From Balneola sp. (GTDB taxonomy: Bacteria > Bacteroidota > Rhodothermia > Balneolales > Balneolaceae), in the NCBI GenBank assembly GCA_002694685.1, contig NZMW01000013.1:62001-126000 (forward strand): a stretch of DNA of 64,000 nt, in the 5' to 3' direction. Of this stretch, positions 44,117 to 52,137 are shown piece by piece (the first letter of the stretch is position 1; each line of letters opens with the position of its first letter). The position numbers were made by a program, and so were the translations under genes. Under the pieces are notes generated by a model. The model was given only the letters and a program-made list of their open reading frames with translations, was not told the origin of the DNA and searched no databases.

Positions 44117-44673
44117 TATAAGTTCTCCTTGTTGTGAATGACTTCAAAATCTGATACCACGTCGTGAAGATCTGTGGTAAACAATTTTAGAACCTGTTTT
44201 GGCATTTTATCACTGGCAATTCCTTCAAATGAAACAGGAGAAATTGAATGAACAATAAACTCATCACCATTTATATCTACTGTAAGTGTACCGGGGGTAA
44301 GGGTAATGGAATTTCCCAATATCATTTTAGCATGGGGATTAGGGTAATTTACTTTGAACCTGACCAATGATGTTTCAATTGGAAGTGAAGGGCTCAGTAA
44401 GATCTTAGCTACATGAACTCCGGAAACTACTATCTGCCAAAACAACCAAATAAAATACCAGGGCAGATAAAGGAATCGCAGGTCTTTTATGACGTCCTTT
44501 TCATCCTCATAGAAATTAAAAGCCTTCAGCCGGTAATTAATCGCCATGACGATAGACACGCTGATAATACCCATTATGGTATGGGTAATATCAAAAAAAC
44601 CACTCATGATATACCAAAAACCCATCAGGGTTAGGAAAGATACAATCGGACTTTGAGCAGAAAAAGACTTCAA
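44116..44673 (-). CDS. mrpE: Cation/proton antiporter subunit E
   Basis: A 185-residue MnhE/PhaE protein, first gene of the antiporter operon. Two N-terminal helices (about 10-45), then a helix at 70-90, and the conserved cytosolic part with ANPHAKMILGNSITLTPGTLTVDI-type sequence. A Bacteroidota-type promoter lies 39 bases upstream. Operon order E-F-G-(MbhD)-(MbhE)-B-C-D is that of the Mbh antiporter module rather than classical mrpABCDEFG. Confidence 0.92.
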   Translation of the reverse strand: MKSFSAQSPIVSFLTLMGFWYIMSGFFDITHTIMGIISVSIVMAINYRLKAFNFYEDEKDVIKDLRFLYLPWYFIWLFWQIVVSGVHVAKILLSPSLPIETSLVRFKVNYPNPHAKMILGNSITLTPGTLTVDINGDEFIVHSISPVSFEGIASDKMPKQVLKLFTTDLHDVVSDFEVIHNKENL

Positions 44674-44711
44674 GATTCTGGTTTATATGGTTATTGAAAA
44701 TCGAATGGTTA

Positions 44712-44742
44712 CAAACATACAAATTCTGTGTATTAGCCGAAA
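44712..44742 (-). promoter_or_regulatory. Bacteroidota-type promoter for the mrp operon
   Basis: On the minus strand TTTC (plus 44739-44742), a 19-base spacer and TATGTTTG (plus 44712-44719), a full match to TAnnTTTG. It is 39 bases upstream of the mrpE ATG. Confidence 0.6.
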
Positions 44743-45084
44743 TATAAATTGGGACAAACGCGATACTATATTATATGCAATGCCAAGATTATTCACAGTC
44801 TGCTACTACTTTGAGCAGAGAGTGTTCGTGGAAAACACAAGATTTTAAATGTGTAAATTCTGGAGACCGTTTCTTTGGAGTATGTCATTGGAATTTGAGC
44901 GCTGAAAATAAGAGCCCCAATATATATTTAAAATGAATTTTCTGAAGTTTTTAACTAACAGCGTTTAAAGATTGTAAATGAGGGCAGACGAAGAGTGATC
45001 TGCCAGCAATGCTTTTAATTTGGGTTTCTGGAACCGACTTTCCGATGGTTATAGTTTTTAGTGTAAAAATCACAGAAAACAGTC
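44743..45084. other. Intergenic region between the divergent mrp and nuoLMN units
   Basis: The gap between the mrpE and nuoL starts is about 508 bases, with a promoter at each end. In the middle I see no reading frame with coding character, no tRNA and no strong hairpin. It is long enough for regulator binding or an undetected small RNA. Confidence 0.5.
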
Positions 45085-45114
45085 TTTACCTTCCTATAGT
45101 TTTTTGTATCTTTG
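45085..45114 (+). promoter_or_regulatory. Bacteroidota-type promoter for nuoL-nuoM-phhB-nuoN
   Basis: TATCTTTG (45107-45114) matches TAnnTTTG; a TTTA at 45085-45088 is a weak -33 element at 18 bases. The box is 67 bases before the nuoL ATG. The same TATCTTTG octamer precedes rpsF. Confidence 0.5.
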
Positions 45115-45181
45115 CCAACCATTTCGGAGCCGTGCGAGTCGCGGTTTTGTTTTTTATCGTAATCAAAACAAAGTTTAATAA

Positions 45182-47203
45182 ATGGAATCCGCTACGGCGC
45201 TGTTTTCTCTCATTATTGCTCTTCCATTAGCTGGTTTTCTGATCAACGGACTTATCGGCTTGTTCGCAGAGAACTATAGAAATAAGAAGCAACTTATTGG
45301 CTTAATCGCCAATCTAGCTGTTTTTGTACCGTTTGCTATAGCGGTTTATTTCTTCCTTAATATGAATGCTGAATCCGAAGCAGTTGTATTCAAACTGTTT
45401 ACATGGATGGATGTAGGTAGCTTCAGTGTAGATGTTGCCTATCGCTTAGATCAGCTTTCTATCATGATGACACTGGTTGTAACCGGTGTTGGTTTTCTAA
45501 TCCACTTGTATTCAATGGGATACATGGCTGATGACGACGGCTACTGGAAGTTTTTTGCATACCTGAATCTCTTCATCTTTGCGATGTTGAATCTTGTTCT
45601 GGGTAATAACCTATTACTGTTATTCCTTGGATGGGAAGGAGTGGGGGTTTGTTCCTACCTCTTGATCGGTTTCTGGTATACCGACATGGCTAAATCCGAC
45701 GCAGCCAAAAAAGCTTTTATCTACAATCGCGTTGGTGACTTTGCCTTTCTGATTGCCATGTTTATGGTTTTTCAGACGGTAGGGAGTTTGAACTTTGATG
45801 CCATCCTTGGCAATCTTGATGCTTTTTCAAGTGAATACATTTTTGCCATAGGCCTACTGATGTTCATTGGTGCTACCGGTAAATCGGCACAGATTCCATT
45901 ATTTGTTTGGTTACCTGATGCGATGGCGGGTCCTACTCCTGTGTCCGCACTCATTCATGCCGCTACTATGGTAACTTCGGGTATTTATCTGATTTCCAGG
46001 ATGTCTCCGATGTTTGTAATGACTCCGGAAGTGATGCTGATTATCGCCGTAATTGGAGCCTTGACCGCAATTGTTGCAGCAACTATCGCCATCACCCAAA
46101 ACGATATTAAGGGTGTTCTGGCTTATTCTACTGTATCTCAACTGGGATATATGTTCCTTGCACTGGGTTCCGGTGCATTTACAGCCGCGATGTTTCATGT
46201 AGTTACTCATGCATTTTTTAAAGCCTGTTTATTCTTGGGTTCCGGTTCTGTTATTCATGCTATGCATCATGTTGAACATGAATTGGAGCATGAAGGCAAG
46301 GATGTTCATTTCGATCCTCAAGACATGAGGAATATGGGTGGGCTTAGAAAATATATGCCTTCCACCTACAAAACCTTTTTGATTTCAACGATAGCAATTG
46401 CAGGTATACCGCCATTAGCAGGATTCTTTTCTAAGGATGAAATCCTAGCGATGACCGCTAACGCTGGTGCGGGAGAATTTGGAAGCTATATGTATATGGC
46501 ACTTTGGGGTGTTGGGATGATTACCGCGTTCCTCACAGCATTTTACATGTTCCGACTTACTCTGACTACTTTCCATGGTGAATTTAAGTTAGGTCAAAGA
46601 TTTAAAGAGGCAATAGGCGCAGAAAAATATTTACATGAAAGTCCTGCTACTATGACGATTCCTCTGTGGACTTTGGCAGGATTAGCAGCTGTAGGTGGTT
46701 TTTTAGGCGTGCCGAATTTCATTGTTGAGACTTTCACCGGGGAAACTGCACACGTCAACTTGCTACACGACTGGCTTTATAACATAAATGCCGACTACGA
46801 ATTGATACTCGGCAAGCCAATCAAATGGGGCATTATGGTTTTCTCAATTGTTATTGCAGTTGCAGGGACTATGGTCGCTTTCCGAATGTATAATGATAAC
46901 CAGCAGGAAGAATCTGACGCAAAGCTTGCCGTTCGCTTTGGTGGTCTATACCAAACCTGGAAAGAAAAATACAACCTCGATGAGGTTTACGAAGGCTTGA
47001 TTATAAACCCGATAGTTAAATTTTCAGATAAAGTACTCGCTGTCTTCGACATGAAAGTAGTAGACGGTATTGTAAATGCCACAGCTGGAACCGTTCGGTT
47101 GTTTGGTAGCTTATTCCGATATGTACAAACTGGTGTTGTATCCAGTTATGCGCTGGCCTATGTGATTGGCGTTATTGTAATTCTCTATTTAATGGTAATG
47201 TAA
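45182..47203 (+). CDS. nuoL: NADH-quinone oxidoreductase subunit L
   Basis: Distal proton-pumping subunit of complex I with the long lateral helix. 673 residues, about 16 helices. The key residues are present: TM5 glutamate in GWEGVGVCSYLLIGFW (Glu152) and TM7 lysine in TGKSAQIPLFVWLPDAM (Lys234). The GPTPVSALIHAATMVTSGIYL segment is diagnostic of NuoL rather than the Mrp D-like subunits nearby. It heads the nuoL-nuoM-phhB-nuoN unit. Confidence 0.96.
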   Translation: MESATALFSLIIALPLAGFLINGLIGLFAENYRNKKQLIGLIANLAVFVPFAIAVYFFLNMNAESEAVVFKLFTWMDVGSFSVDVAYRLDQLSIMMTLVVTGVGFLIHLYSMGYMADDDGYWKFFAYLNLFIFAMLNLVLGNNLLLLFLGWEGVGVCSYLLIGFWYTDMAKSDAAKKAFIYNRVGDFAFLIAMFMVFQTVGSLNFDAILGNLDAFSSEYIFAIGLLMFIGATGKSAQIPLFVWLPDAMAGPTPVSALIHAATMVTSGIYLISRMSPMFVMTPEVMLIIAVIGALTAIVAATIAITQNDIKGVLAYSTVSQLGYMFLALGSGAFTAAMFHVVTHAFFKACLFLGSGSVIHAMHHVEHELEHEGKDVHFDPQDMRNMGGLRKYMPSTYKTFLISTIAIAGIPPLAGFFSKDEILAMTANAGAGEFGSYMYMALWGVGMITAFLTAFYMFRLTLTTFHGEFKLGQRFKEAIGAEKYLHESPATMTIPLWTLAGLAAVGGFLGVPNFIVETFTGETAHVNLLHDWLYNINADYELILGKPIKWGIMVFSIVIAVAGTMVAFRMYNDNQQEESDAKLAVRFGGLYQTWKEKYNLDEVYEGLIINPIVKFSDKVLAVFDMKVVDGIVNATAGTVRLFGSLFRYVQTGVVSSYALAYVIGVIVILYLMVM

Positions 47204-47220
47204 TTGTCACTGATTAGTTG

Positions 47221-48828
47221 ATGGAAACTCTCTTAAACATCGTTATTTATTTACCACTGTTAGGCATTCCCCTGATCCTATTGATTAAGGGTGAAACTTC
47301 CCGAAAGTGGATCGCATTGCTGGTGACTGCACTTACATTTGTTGCCTCATTACCACTTATGTTTGGTTTTGATGTTGCCGCATCTGGCACCCCTCAATTT
47401 TTGACAGAAGGTGGCCGCCTGATGGAGTCCCTGGATATTAAATATCTGGTTGGCCTTGACGGATTGAGCTTACTACTGTTCATGCTTACCACTTTTATGG
47501 GGCCGATCGTCATCATGTCTTCATGGAATTCTGTGAAGAAGCATATGGCCGGTTATTTGAGCATGCTCCTCTTGCTACAAACAGCCTCGCTTGGAGTATT
47601 TGCATCGCTTGACCTAATGGTCTTTTATGTTTTCTTCGAGCTTTCACTTATACCCATGTATTTCCTAATTGGAATTTGGGGTGGAGCAGGACGTATTCAA
47701 GCCACTATTAAGTTTTTCATTTATACCTTGGTGGGTTCACTCATCATGTTGGTTGGGTTGATTTATTTAGGATATGATGCCGGCGCAGCCATGGGAGCTG
47801 GAACAACTTTCACAACCGATTGGAGATTCCTTTCCAGTGATATATACACCATCGGCCTTGTTGAGCAAACCTATTTATTCCTGGCTTTTGCATTAGCTTT
47901 TTGTATCAAAGTGCCTTTATTCCCATTCCATACTTGGTTGCCTTATGCTCACACCGAAGCGCCAACTGCTGGTTCTGTAGTTCTTGCTGCCATAATGTTG
48001 AAGATGGGTACTTATGGGTTGATCCGTGTTTGTCTTCCAATTTTTCCAAATGCGTTTATGGAGTTTGCTCCATGGATGGCAACACTTGCAGTAATCGGTA
48101 TTATTTATGGTGCTTTGGTAGCCATGGTTCAGAAAGACGTGAAGAAGCTTGTTGCTTATTCATCAGTCAGTCACCTTGGTTTTGTAGTGCTTGGAATTTT
48201 TGCGCTAAATACGGTAGCTGTTCAGGGTGCGATCATTCAAATGATCAACCATGGACTTTCAACAGGAGCACTCTTCCTTATTGTTGGAATGATTTATGAT
48301 CGCCGACATACCCGCATGATCAAAGACTTTGGTGGCATTGCTAAGAAGATGCCTATCTTCACCGTAATGTTCATGATTGCAACATTTGCTTCTATAGGAC
48401 TACCGGGACTAAACGGATTTGTAGGTGAATTTTTGATTCTTAACGGTTCATTTTTCTCTGAACTCTACGATAACAAAGTGTTTGCTATACTCGCTGCAAC
48501 CGGCGTGATTTTAGCCGCCGTTTATATGCTATGGATGTTCCAGCGTGTAATGTTCGGTCCATTGACTAATGAAGAGAATGAAAAATTAGTAGATTTAAAC
48601 GGCCGTGAAATTGGGTTACTAGTTCCATTAGTAATTTTCATGTTCTGGATTGGAGTCCACCCTGTAGATTTCACAAAGTATTCTGAAACTCAGGTAACCG
48701 AATTGATTGAGGCTTCTGAAGCAAAAAGCATGGCTGTTATTGAACAGTCTAAGCTTGAAGAGCTACCTGACTGGACCGCAAAATTCTATGACGTAGATCA
48801 AGTTGAATCACAAATGGTATCCAAATAA
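47221..48828 (+). CDS. nuoM: NADH-quinone oxidoreductase subunit M
   Basis: Proton-pumping membrane subunit of complex I, 535 residues and about 14 helices from the ATG at 47221 (a TTG directly before it is an alternative). TM5 glutamate in VFFELSLIPMYFLIGIWGG and TM7 lysine in CIKVPLFPFHTWLPYAHTEAP are intact. It starts 17 bases after nuoL and its stop is one base from the phhB start. Confidence 0.96.
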   Translation: METLLNIVIYLPLLGIPLILLIKGETSRKWIALLVTALTFVASLPLMFGFDVAASGTPQFLTEGGRLMESLDIKYLVGLDGLSLLLFMLTTFMGPIVIMSSWNSVKKHMAGYLSMLLLLQTASLGVFASLDLMVFYVFFELSLIPMYFLIGIWGGAGRIQATIKFFIYTLVGSLIMLVGLIYLGYDAGAAMGAGTTFTTDWRFLSSDIYTIGLVEQTYLFLAFALAFCIKVPLFPFHTWLPYAHTEAPTAGSVVLAAIMLKMGTYGLIRVCLPIFPNAFMEFAPWMATLAVIGIIYGALVAMVQKDVKKLVAYSSVSHLGFVVLGIFALNTVAVQGAIIQMINHGLSTGALFLIVGMIYDRRHTRMIKDFGGIAKKMPIFTVMFMIATFASIGLPGLNGFVGEFLILNGSFFSELYDNKVFAILAATGVILAAVYMLWMFQRVMFGPLTNEENEKLVDLNGREIGLLVPLVIFMFWIGVHPVDFTKYSETQVTELIEASEAKSMAVIEQSKLEELPDWTAKFYDVDQVESQMVSK

Positions 48829-48829
48829 T

Positions 48830-49114
48830 ATGGCACAACCACTATCAGAAAAGGACATAAGCGCAGCTTTGAATTCCTTAGATGGATGGGAGTTTAGCGA
48901 TGACACCATTTCAAAAGAATTTGAATTTAACGATTTCAGCGAAGCCCTTGGATTTATAGTTCAAGTAGGATTGCAAGCTGAAAAACAGGTTCACCACCCA
49001 CAGTTATTTAATGTGTACAATACGGTTAAAATCAGCCTGAATACACACGATGCAGGGGATAAGGTCACCCAAAAAGATGTAGACCTGGCCAAAGCAATAG
49101 AAAGCATTTTATAA
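48830..49114 (+). CDS. phhB: Pterin-4a-carbinolamine dehydratase
   Basis: Cytosolic enzyme that dehydrates 4a-hydroxytetrahydrobiopterin, normally to recycle the cofactor of aromatic amino-acid hydroxylases; the family also has proposed roles in molybdopterin and folate metabolism. 94 residues from the ATG at 48830 (one base after nuoM); a longer frame start inside nuoM at 48803 is less likely. The catalytic signature QVHHPQLFNVYNTVKI and LNTHDAGDKVTQKD, with the three active histidines/aspartate, is intact. It is wedged between nuoM and nuoN (9 bases to nuoN) and must be co-expressed with complex I. Confidence 0.93.
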   Translation: MAQPLSEKDISAALNSLDGWEFSDDTISKEFEFNDFSEALGFIVQVGLQAEKQVHHPQLFNVYNTVKISLNTHDAGDKVTQKDVDLAKAIESIL

Positions 49115-49123
49115 AATTACCGA

Positions 49124-50590
49124 ATGGATTATTTAGGCGATATACAAGCTTTTTTACCCGGAGTTATCACAGCCGTAGCTGGTTTAGTAGTAATTGTTGT
49201 GGAAGCTCTCAAAAAAGACAGTCCACTTAACTTTTGGATTACTGTACTATCATTAGTAGCTGCATTGCTGTTAACAGTTCAGTCCCTGGGCACTACACTC
49301 GATACTGCATTCTCTGGAATGCTTGTATTTGGCGGACCTGTGGCGTTTGGCAACTTAATTATTCTTACCGGTACACTTTTCTGTGTATTTATTTCGGAGG
49401 ATTATCTGCGCGGTATTGATCACTATTATGGTGAGATTTACGCACTCATTTTATTTGCTACCACGGGTATGCTTGCCCTGGCCGGTTCTAATGACCTGAT
49501 TACACTTTTCGTTGGTCTGGAAACCATGTCTATCTGTTTATACGTGATGGCAGGGTTGATTAAAAATGAAAAAGCAGGTGCTGAGTCAGCTCTTAAGTAT
49601 TTCTTGTTAGGCGCATTTTCTACAGGTTTTTTGCTGTACGGAATGGCGCTACTATACGGAGCAACAGGAACAACGAGTATTCCTGAAATTGGAGCTGCTG
49701 CAAGTACAAATCTACTCTTTTTAGCTGGTGCAGCTCTTCTTTTGATAGGATTTTTATTCAAAATATCTGCGGTTCCATTTCATATGTGGACACCGGATGT
49801 GTATCAGGGAACCCCAACCACACTCACAGCCTACATGGCAACAGCTTCCAAGGCTGGTACATTTGTGGCTTTTATTCTGATACTATCGAGAGCCTTCCCA
49901 ATTATGGAGGGTTTAAACTGGCAGTTGGTGCTCAGTGCCGTTGCTATCGTAACGATGATTTTCGGTAACATCATTGCTCTCGTTCAAGACAACGTCAAGC
50001 GAATGCTAGCTTATTCAAGTATAGCACATGCCGGTTACGCACTGGTTGGTTTGGCGGCTGGAACATTTGAAGGATTTAGTGCAGTACTCTTTTATCTGTT
50101 CGCTTATACCCTTATGAATGTCGGGGCTTTCGGAGTTATTGCATACTACGAGCGCAATAAAGGGCTTGATTTCACTCAGGTTCAAAATCTTGCAGGTCTT
50201 GGTTATAAAAATCCATTAATGGGGGTATCACTTTCTGTATTTCTTTTCTCATTAGCTGGAATTCCACCTTTAGTTGGTTTCGTTGGTAAGTATTATGTCT
50301 TCGCAGCTGCAATCAGTGCGGATATGGTTGGTTTAGCCATTGTAGGAGTACTGGCCAGTGCGGCTAGTGTATATTATTACCTCCGGGTAATGGTTTACTT
50401 ATACTTCCGTGAAGAGCATCAGCCAATCGAACTATTCAATCCAACACTGCTTTATAAGGGAACCATTGCAATACTCGCTATTCTAACACTGTATTACGGA
50501 GTTGAACCACTATTGCCAACTGGTGGGTTGATGGATATCCTGAATACTTTTGGCGGATACACAACTCCGGCCATTTCAGTAGCTCCCTGA
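49124..50590 (+). CDS. nuoN: NADH-quinone oxidoreductase subunit N
   Basis: Third proton-pumping subunit of complex I, 488 residues, 14 helices. TM5 glutamate in LFVGLETMSICLYVMAG and TM7 lysine in FLFKISAVPFHMWTPDVYQG match NuoN. It is the last gene of the unit; no strong terminator follows before the toxin-antitoxin genes, only a weak TGAG/CTCA hairpin near 50600. Confidence 0.96.
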   Translation: MDYLGDIQAFLPGVITAVAGLVVIVVEALKKDSPLNFWITVLSLVAALLLTVQSLGTTLDTAFSGMLVFGGPVAFGNLIILTGTLFCVFISEDYLRGIDHYYGEIYALILFATTGMLALAGSNDLITLFVGLETMSICLYVMAGLIKNEKAGAESALKYFLLGAFSTGFLLYGMALLYGATGTTSIPEIGAAASTNLLFLAGAALLLIGFLFKISAVPFHMWTPDVYQGTPTTLTAYMATASKAGTFVAFILILSRAFPIMEGLNWQLVLSAVAIVTMIFGNIIALVQDNVKRMLAYSSIAHAGYALVGLAAGTFEGFSAVLFYLFAYTLMNVGAFGVIAYYERNKGLDFTQVQNLAGLGYKNPLMGVSLSVFLFSLAGIPPLVGFVGKYYVFAAAISADMVGLAIVGVLASAASVYYYLRVMVYLYFREEHQPIELFNPTLLYKGTIAILAILTLYYGVEPLLPTGGLMDILNTFGGYTTPAISVAP

Positions 50591-50640
50591 TAGGATCTGA
50601 GCTAGTTTTTTGACTCAATTCAGGTATTTGTGGTTTTACT

Positions 50641-50658
50641 AAATATGTAATACATTTT
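50641..50658. promoter_or_regulatory. Candidate operator of the toxin-antitoxin operon
   Basis: A palindrome centred on 50650 pairs AAATATGTA with TACATTTT (ATGTA-A-TACAT is perfect), nested near a wider inverted pair GTTTTAC (50633-50639) and GTAAAAC (50659-50665). It ends 22 bases before the antitoxin ATG, where RHH antitoxins usually bind to repress their own operon. Confidence 0.4.
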
Positions 50659-50679
50659 GTAAAACAATCAATTACGAGT

Positions 50680-50928
50680 ATGAGATCAGTAAGATTACCT
50701 GAAGATATCGACAAAGAGTTAGAGAACCTTGCCAATCAAAAGAAGGTCTCTCGTTCAGAAATCATAAAAGAAGCCTTGGTAGAATATATGGCACAAGAGA
50801 AAAAATATAATCAGCCCTTTGAAAGTGGTTCCCGTTATTTTGGAAAGCATGGAAGTGGTGAAAAAGACCGGTCTGCAAGTTATAAATCCCGCATAAAAGA
50901 CAAGATCCGTGATAAGCACTCTGATTGA
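50680..50928 (+). CDS. Ribbon-helix-helix antitoxin
   Basis: An 82-residue CopG/RHH protein: MRSVRLPEDIDKELENLA followed by KVSRSEIIKEALVEYM forms the ribbon-helix-helix DNA-binding domain (residues 1-45); the positively charged, disordered tail (about 50-82) would wrap the toxin. It overlaps the PIN gene by 20 bases. Together they form a VapBC-like type II toxin-antitoxin module. Confidence 0.85.
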   Translation: MRSVRLPEDIDKELENLANQKKVSRSEIIKEALVEYMAQEKKYNQPFESGSRYFGKHGSGEKDRSASYKSRIKDKIRDKHSD

Positions 50929-51328
50929 TGCCGGACCCATAATTGCCCTGTTTGATAAAAGCGATCAGCACCATGTTCTGATGATGGAATTCATGAAGAA
51001 TTTCCAGGGGAGACTTATTTCGACCTGGCCTGTTTTAACCGAAGCTTCTTATATGCTTGACTTCAACAAAGAAACTCAACTCGATTTTATTTCATGGGTT
51101 TCGGAAGGTGGTATTGAAATATTTAATCTGGAACAGTGGCAACTGGTTAATGTGAGGGAATGGATGAATAAATACTCAGATTTACCTGCTGATTTTGCAG
51201 ATGCGTCTTTACTGGTAGCTGCTGAAACTAAGAATCTGGACTCAATTATTTCATTAGACAGTGATTTTTCTGTGTACACATTGAATAATGGAGAAGTACT
51301 TTCCAATTTATTGACTGGGTCAGAATAA
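50909..51328 (+). CDS. PIN-domain ribonuclease toxin
   Basis: A 139-residue PIN domain protein, likely the toxin of the RHH/PIN pair and a Mg-dependent RNase. The acidic active site is complete: Asp7 (LIDAGPIIAL), Glu45 (LTEASYML), Asp98 (DFADAS) and Asp117/Asp119 (SLDSDF). The start is a GTG at 50909 inside the antitoxin gene. The pair lies between nuoN and rpsF, an odd place for a selfish module; 14 bases after it comes the rpsF promoter. Confidence 0.87.
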   Translation: MISTLIDAGPIIALFDKSDQHHVLMMEFMKNFQGRLISTWPVLTEASYMLDFNKETQLDFISWVSEGGIEIFNLEQWQLVNVREWMNKYSDLPADFADASLLVAAETKNLDSIISLDSDFSVYTLNNGEVLSNLLTGSE

Positions 51329-51342
51329 TCATACTCGAGAAG

Positions 51343-51374
51343 TTGGAATAGACTACAAAAAAAGTGTATCTTTG
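51343..51374 (+). promoter_or_regulatory. Bacteroidota-type promoter for rpsF-rpsR-rplI
   Basis: TTG (51343-51345), a 21-base spacer and TATCTTTG (51367-51374). The start of transcription would fall near 51381, just before the structured leader. Confidence 0.55.
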
Positions 51375-51382
51375 GGCTCTCT

Positions 51383-51430
51383 GTTGCTCGGCAAAGTGCC
51401 AGGGCGACTGCTTTCATCTTAGGAAGCAAC
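51383..51430 (+). promoter_or_regulatory. Structured leader of the rpsF operon, candidate S6:S18 site
   Basis: GTTGCT (51383-51388) pairs with AGCAAC (51425-51430), closing a domain that holds a small hairpin GGCA-AAG-TGCC (51390-51400). A competing hairpin TGCTTTC/GGAAGCA (51409-51415 with 51422-51428) uses part of the same strand, so two folds exclude each other. rpsF leaders in many bacteria bind the S6:S18 pair to repress translation; the position, 19 bases before the rpsF ATG, fits. I did not verify the published motif base by base. Confidence 0.45.
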
Positions 51431-51448
51431 CAAAGAAACATATATAAA

Positions 51449-51838
51449 ATGAGCAAGAACTATTACGAGTTTACCTATATCATAAATCCTGTTCTCGAAG
51501 AGGATAAGTTCAAAGAAGCCGTCGATAAAGTTACCAAGCTGATCGAAAAAAACGGTGGAGAAATTGATGAAGTTGATGAGTGGGGCTTACGTCAGTTTGC
51601 ATATAACATTGACAAAAAAGGCAGTGGCTATTATGTGAACATGTACTTCGATGCACCTGCTGAAGCGATCGCTTCTGTTGAGCGTCAGTTAAGAATCGAT
51701 GATGATATTCTTCGGTTTATGACTCTCAAGTACGACGCTAAAATGTTGCGTCATCGCGAACTTCAAAAGAAAAATGAAGTTCCTGATGTCTTCGCAATTG
51801 AAGATGAAGACGACGATTCAGAAGAGAACGACGATTAA
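51449..51838 (+). CDS. rpsF: 30S ribosomal protein S6
   Basis: Ribosomal protein of the central 30S domain, partner of S18. 129 residues; NYYEFTYIINPVLEEDKF at the N-terminus and WGLRQFAYNIDKKGSGYYVNMYFDAP are characteristic. The C-terminal tail is very acidic (EDEDDDSEENDD), as in many S6 proteins. First gene of the S6-S18-L9 operon. Confidence 0.96.
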   Translation: MSKNYYEFTYIINPVLEEDKFKEAVDKVTKLIEKNGGEIDEVDEWGLRQFAYNIDKKGSGYYVNMYFDAPAEAIASVERQLRIDDDILRFMTLKYDAKMLRHRELQKKNEVPDVFAIEDEDDDSEENDD

Positions 51839-51867
51839 GTATAACACTCATACAAAGAATTTGAATT

Positions 51868-52119
51868 ATGATTAAGAATCCATCACATCCGAAAAAAGGT
51901 CAACGTAAGGTAAAGCAATGCAAATTTACCCGTGCCGGCCTTGAGTATATTGATTACAAAGACACTGAAACACTTCAGCGTTTTACAAACGATCAGGGTA
52001 AAATCCTCCCTCGTCGTGTAACCGGCACTAGCGCAAAACATCAGCGACAATTAACTACTGCAATTAAAAGAGCTCGTTTTTTATCTCTTCTGCCGTATGT
52101 AGCTGAAAACCTTCGATAA
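51868..52119 (+). CDS. rpsR: 30S ribosomal protein S18
   Basis: Basic 83-residue ribosomal protein; [22 protein letters not shown] and [20 protein letters not shown] are the family signature. It is 29 bases after rpsF and 18 bases before rplI. Confidence 0.97.
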   Translation: MIKNPSHPKKGQRKVKQCKFTRAGLEYIDYKDTETLQRFTNDQGKILPRRVTGTSAKHQRQLTTAIKRARFLSLLPYVAENLR

Positions 52120-52137
52120 AATAAAGTTGACAGAATT

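Noticed and set aside
45009-45230. 73-codon frame before nuoL
   Set aside because: It spans the promoter region and the first codons of nuoL in another frame; no coding character.
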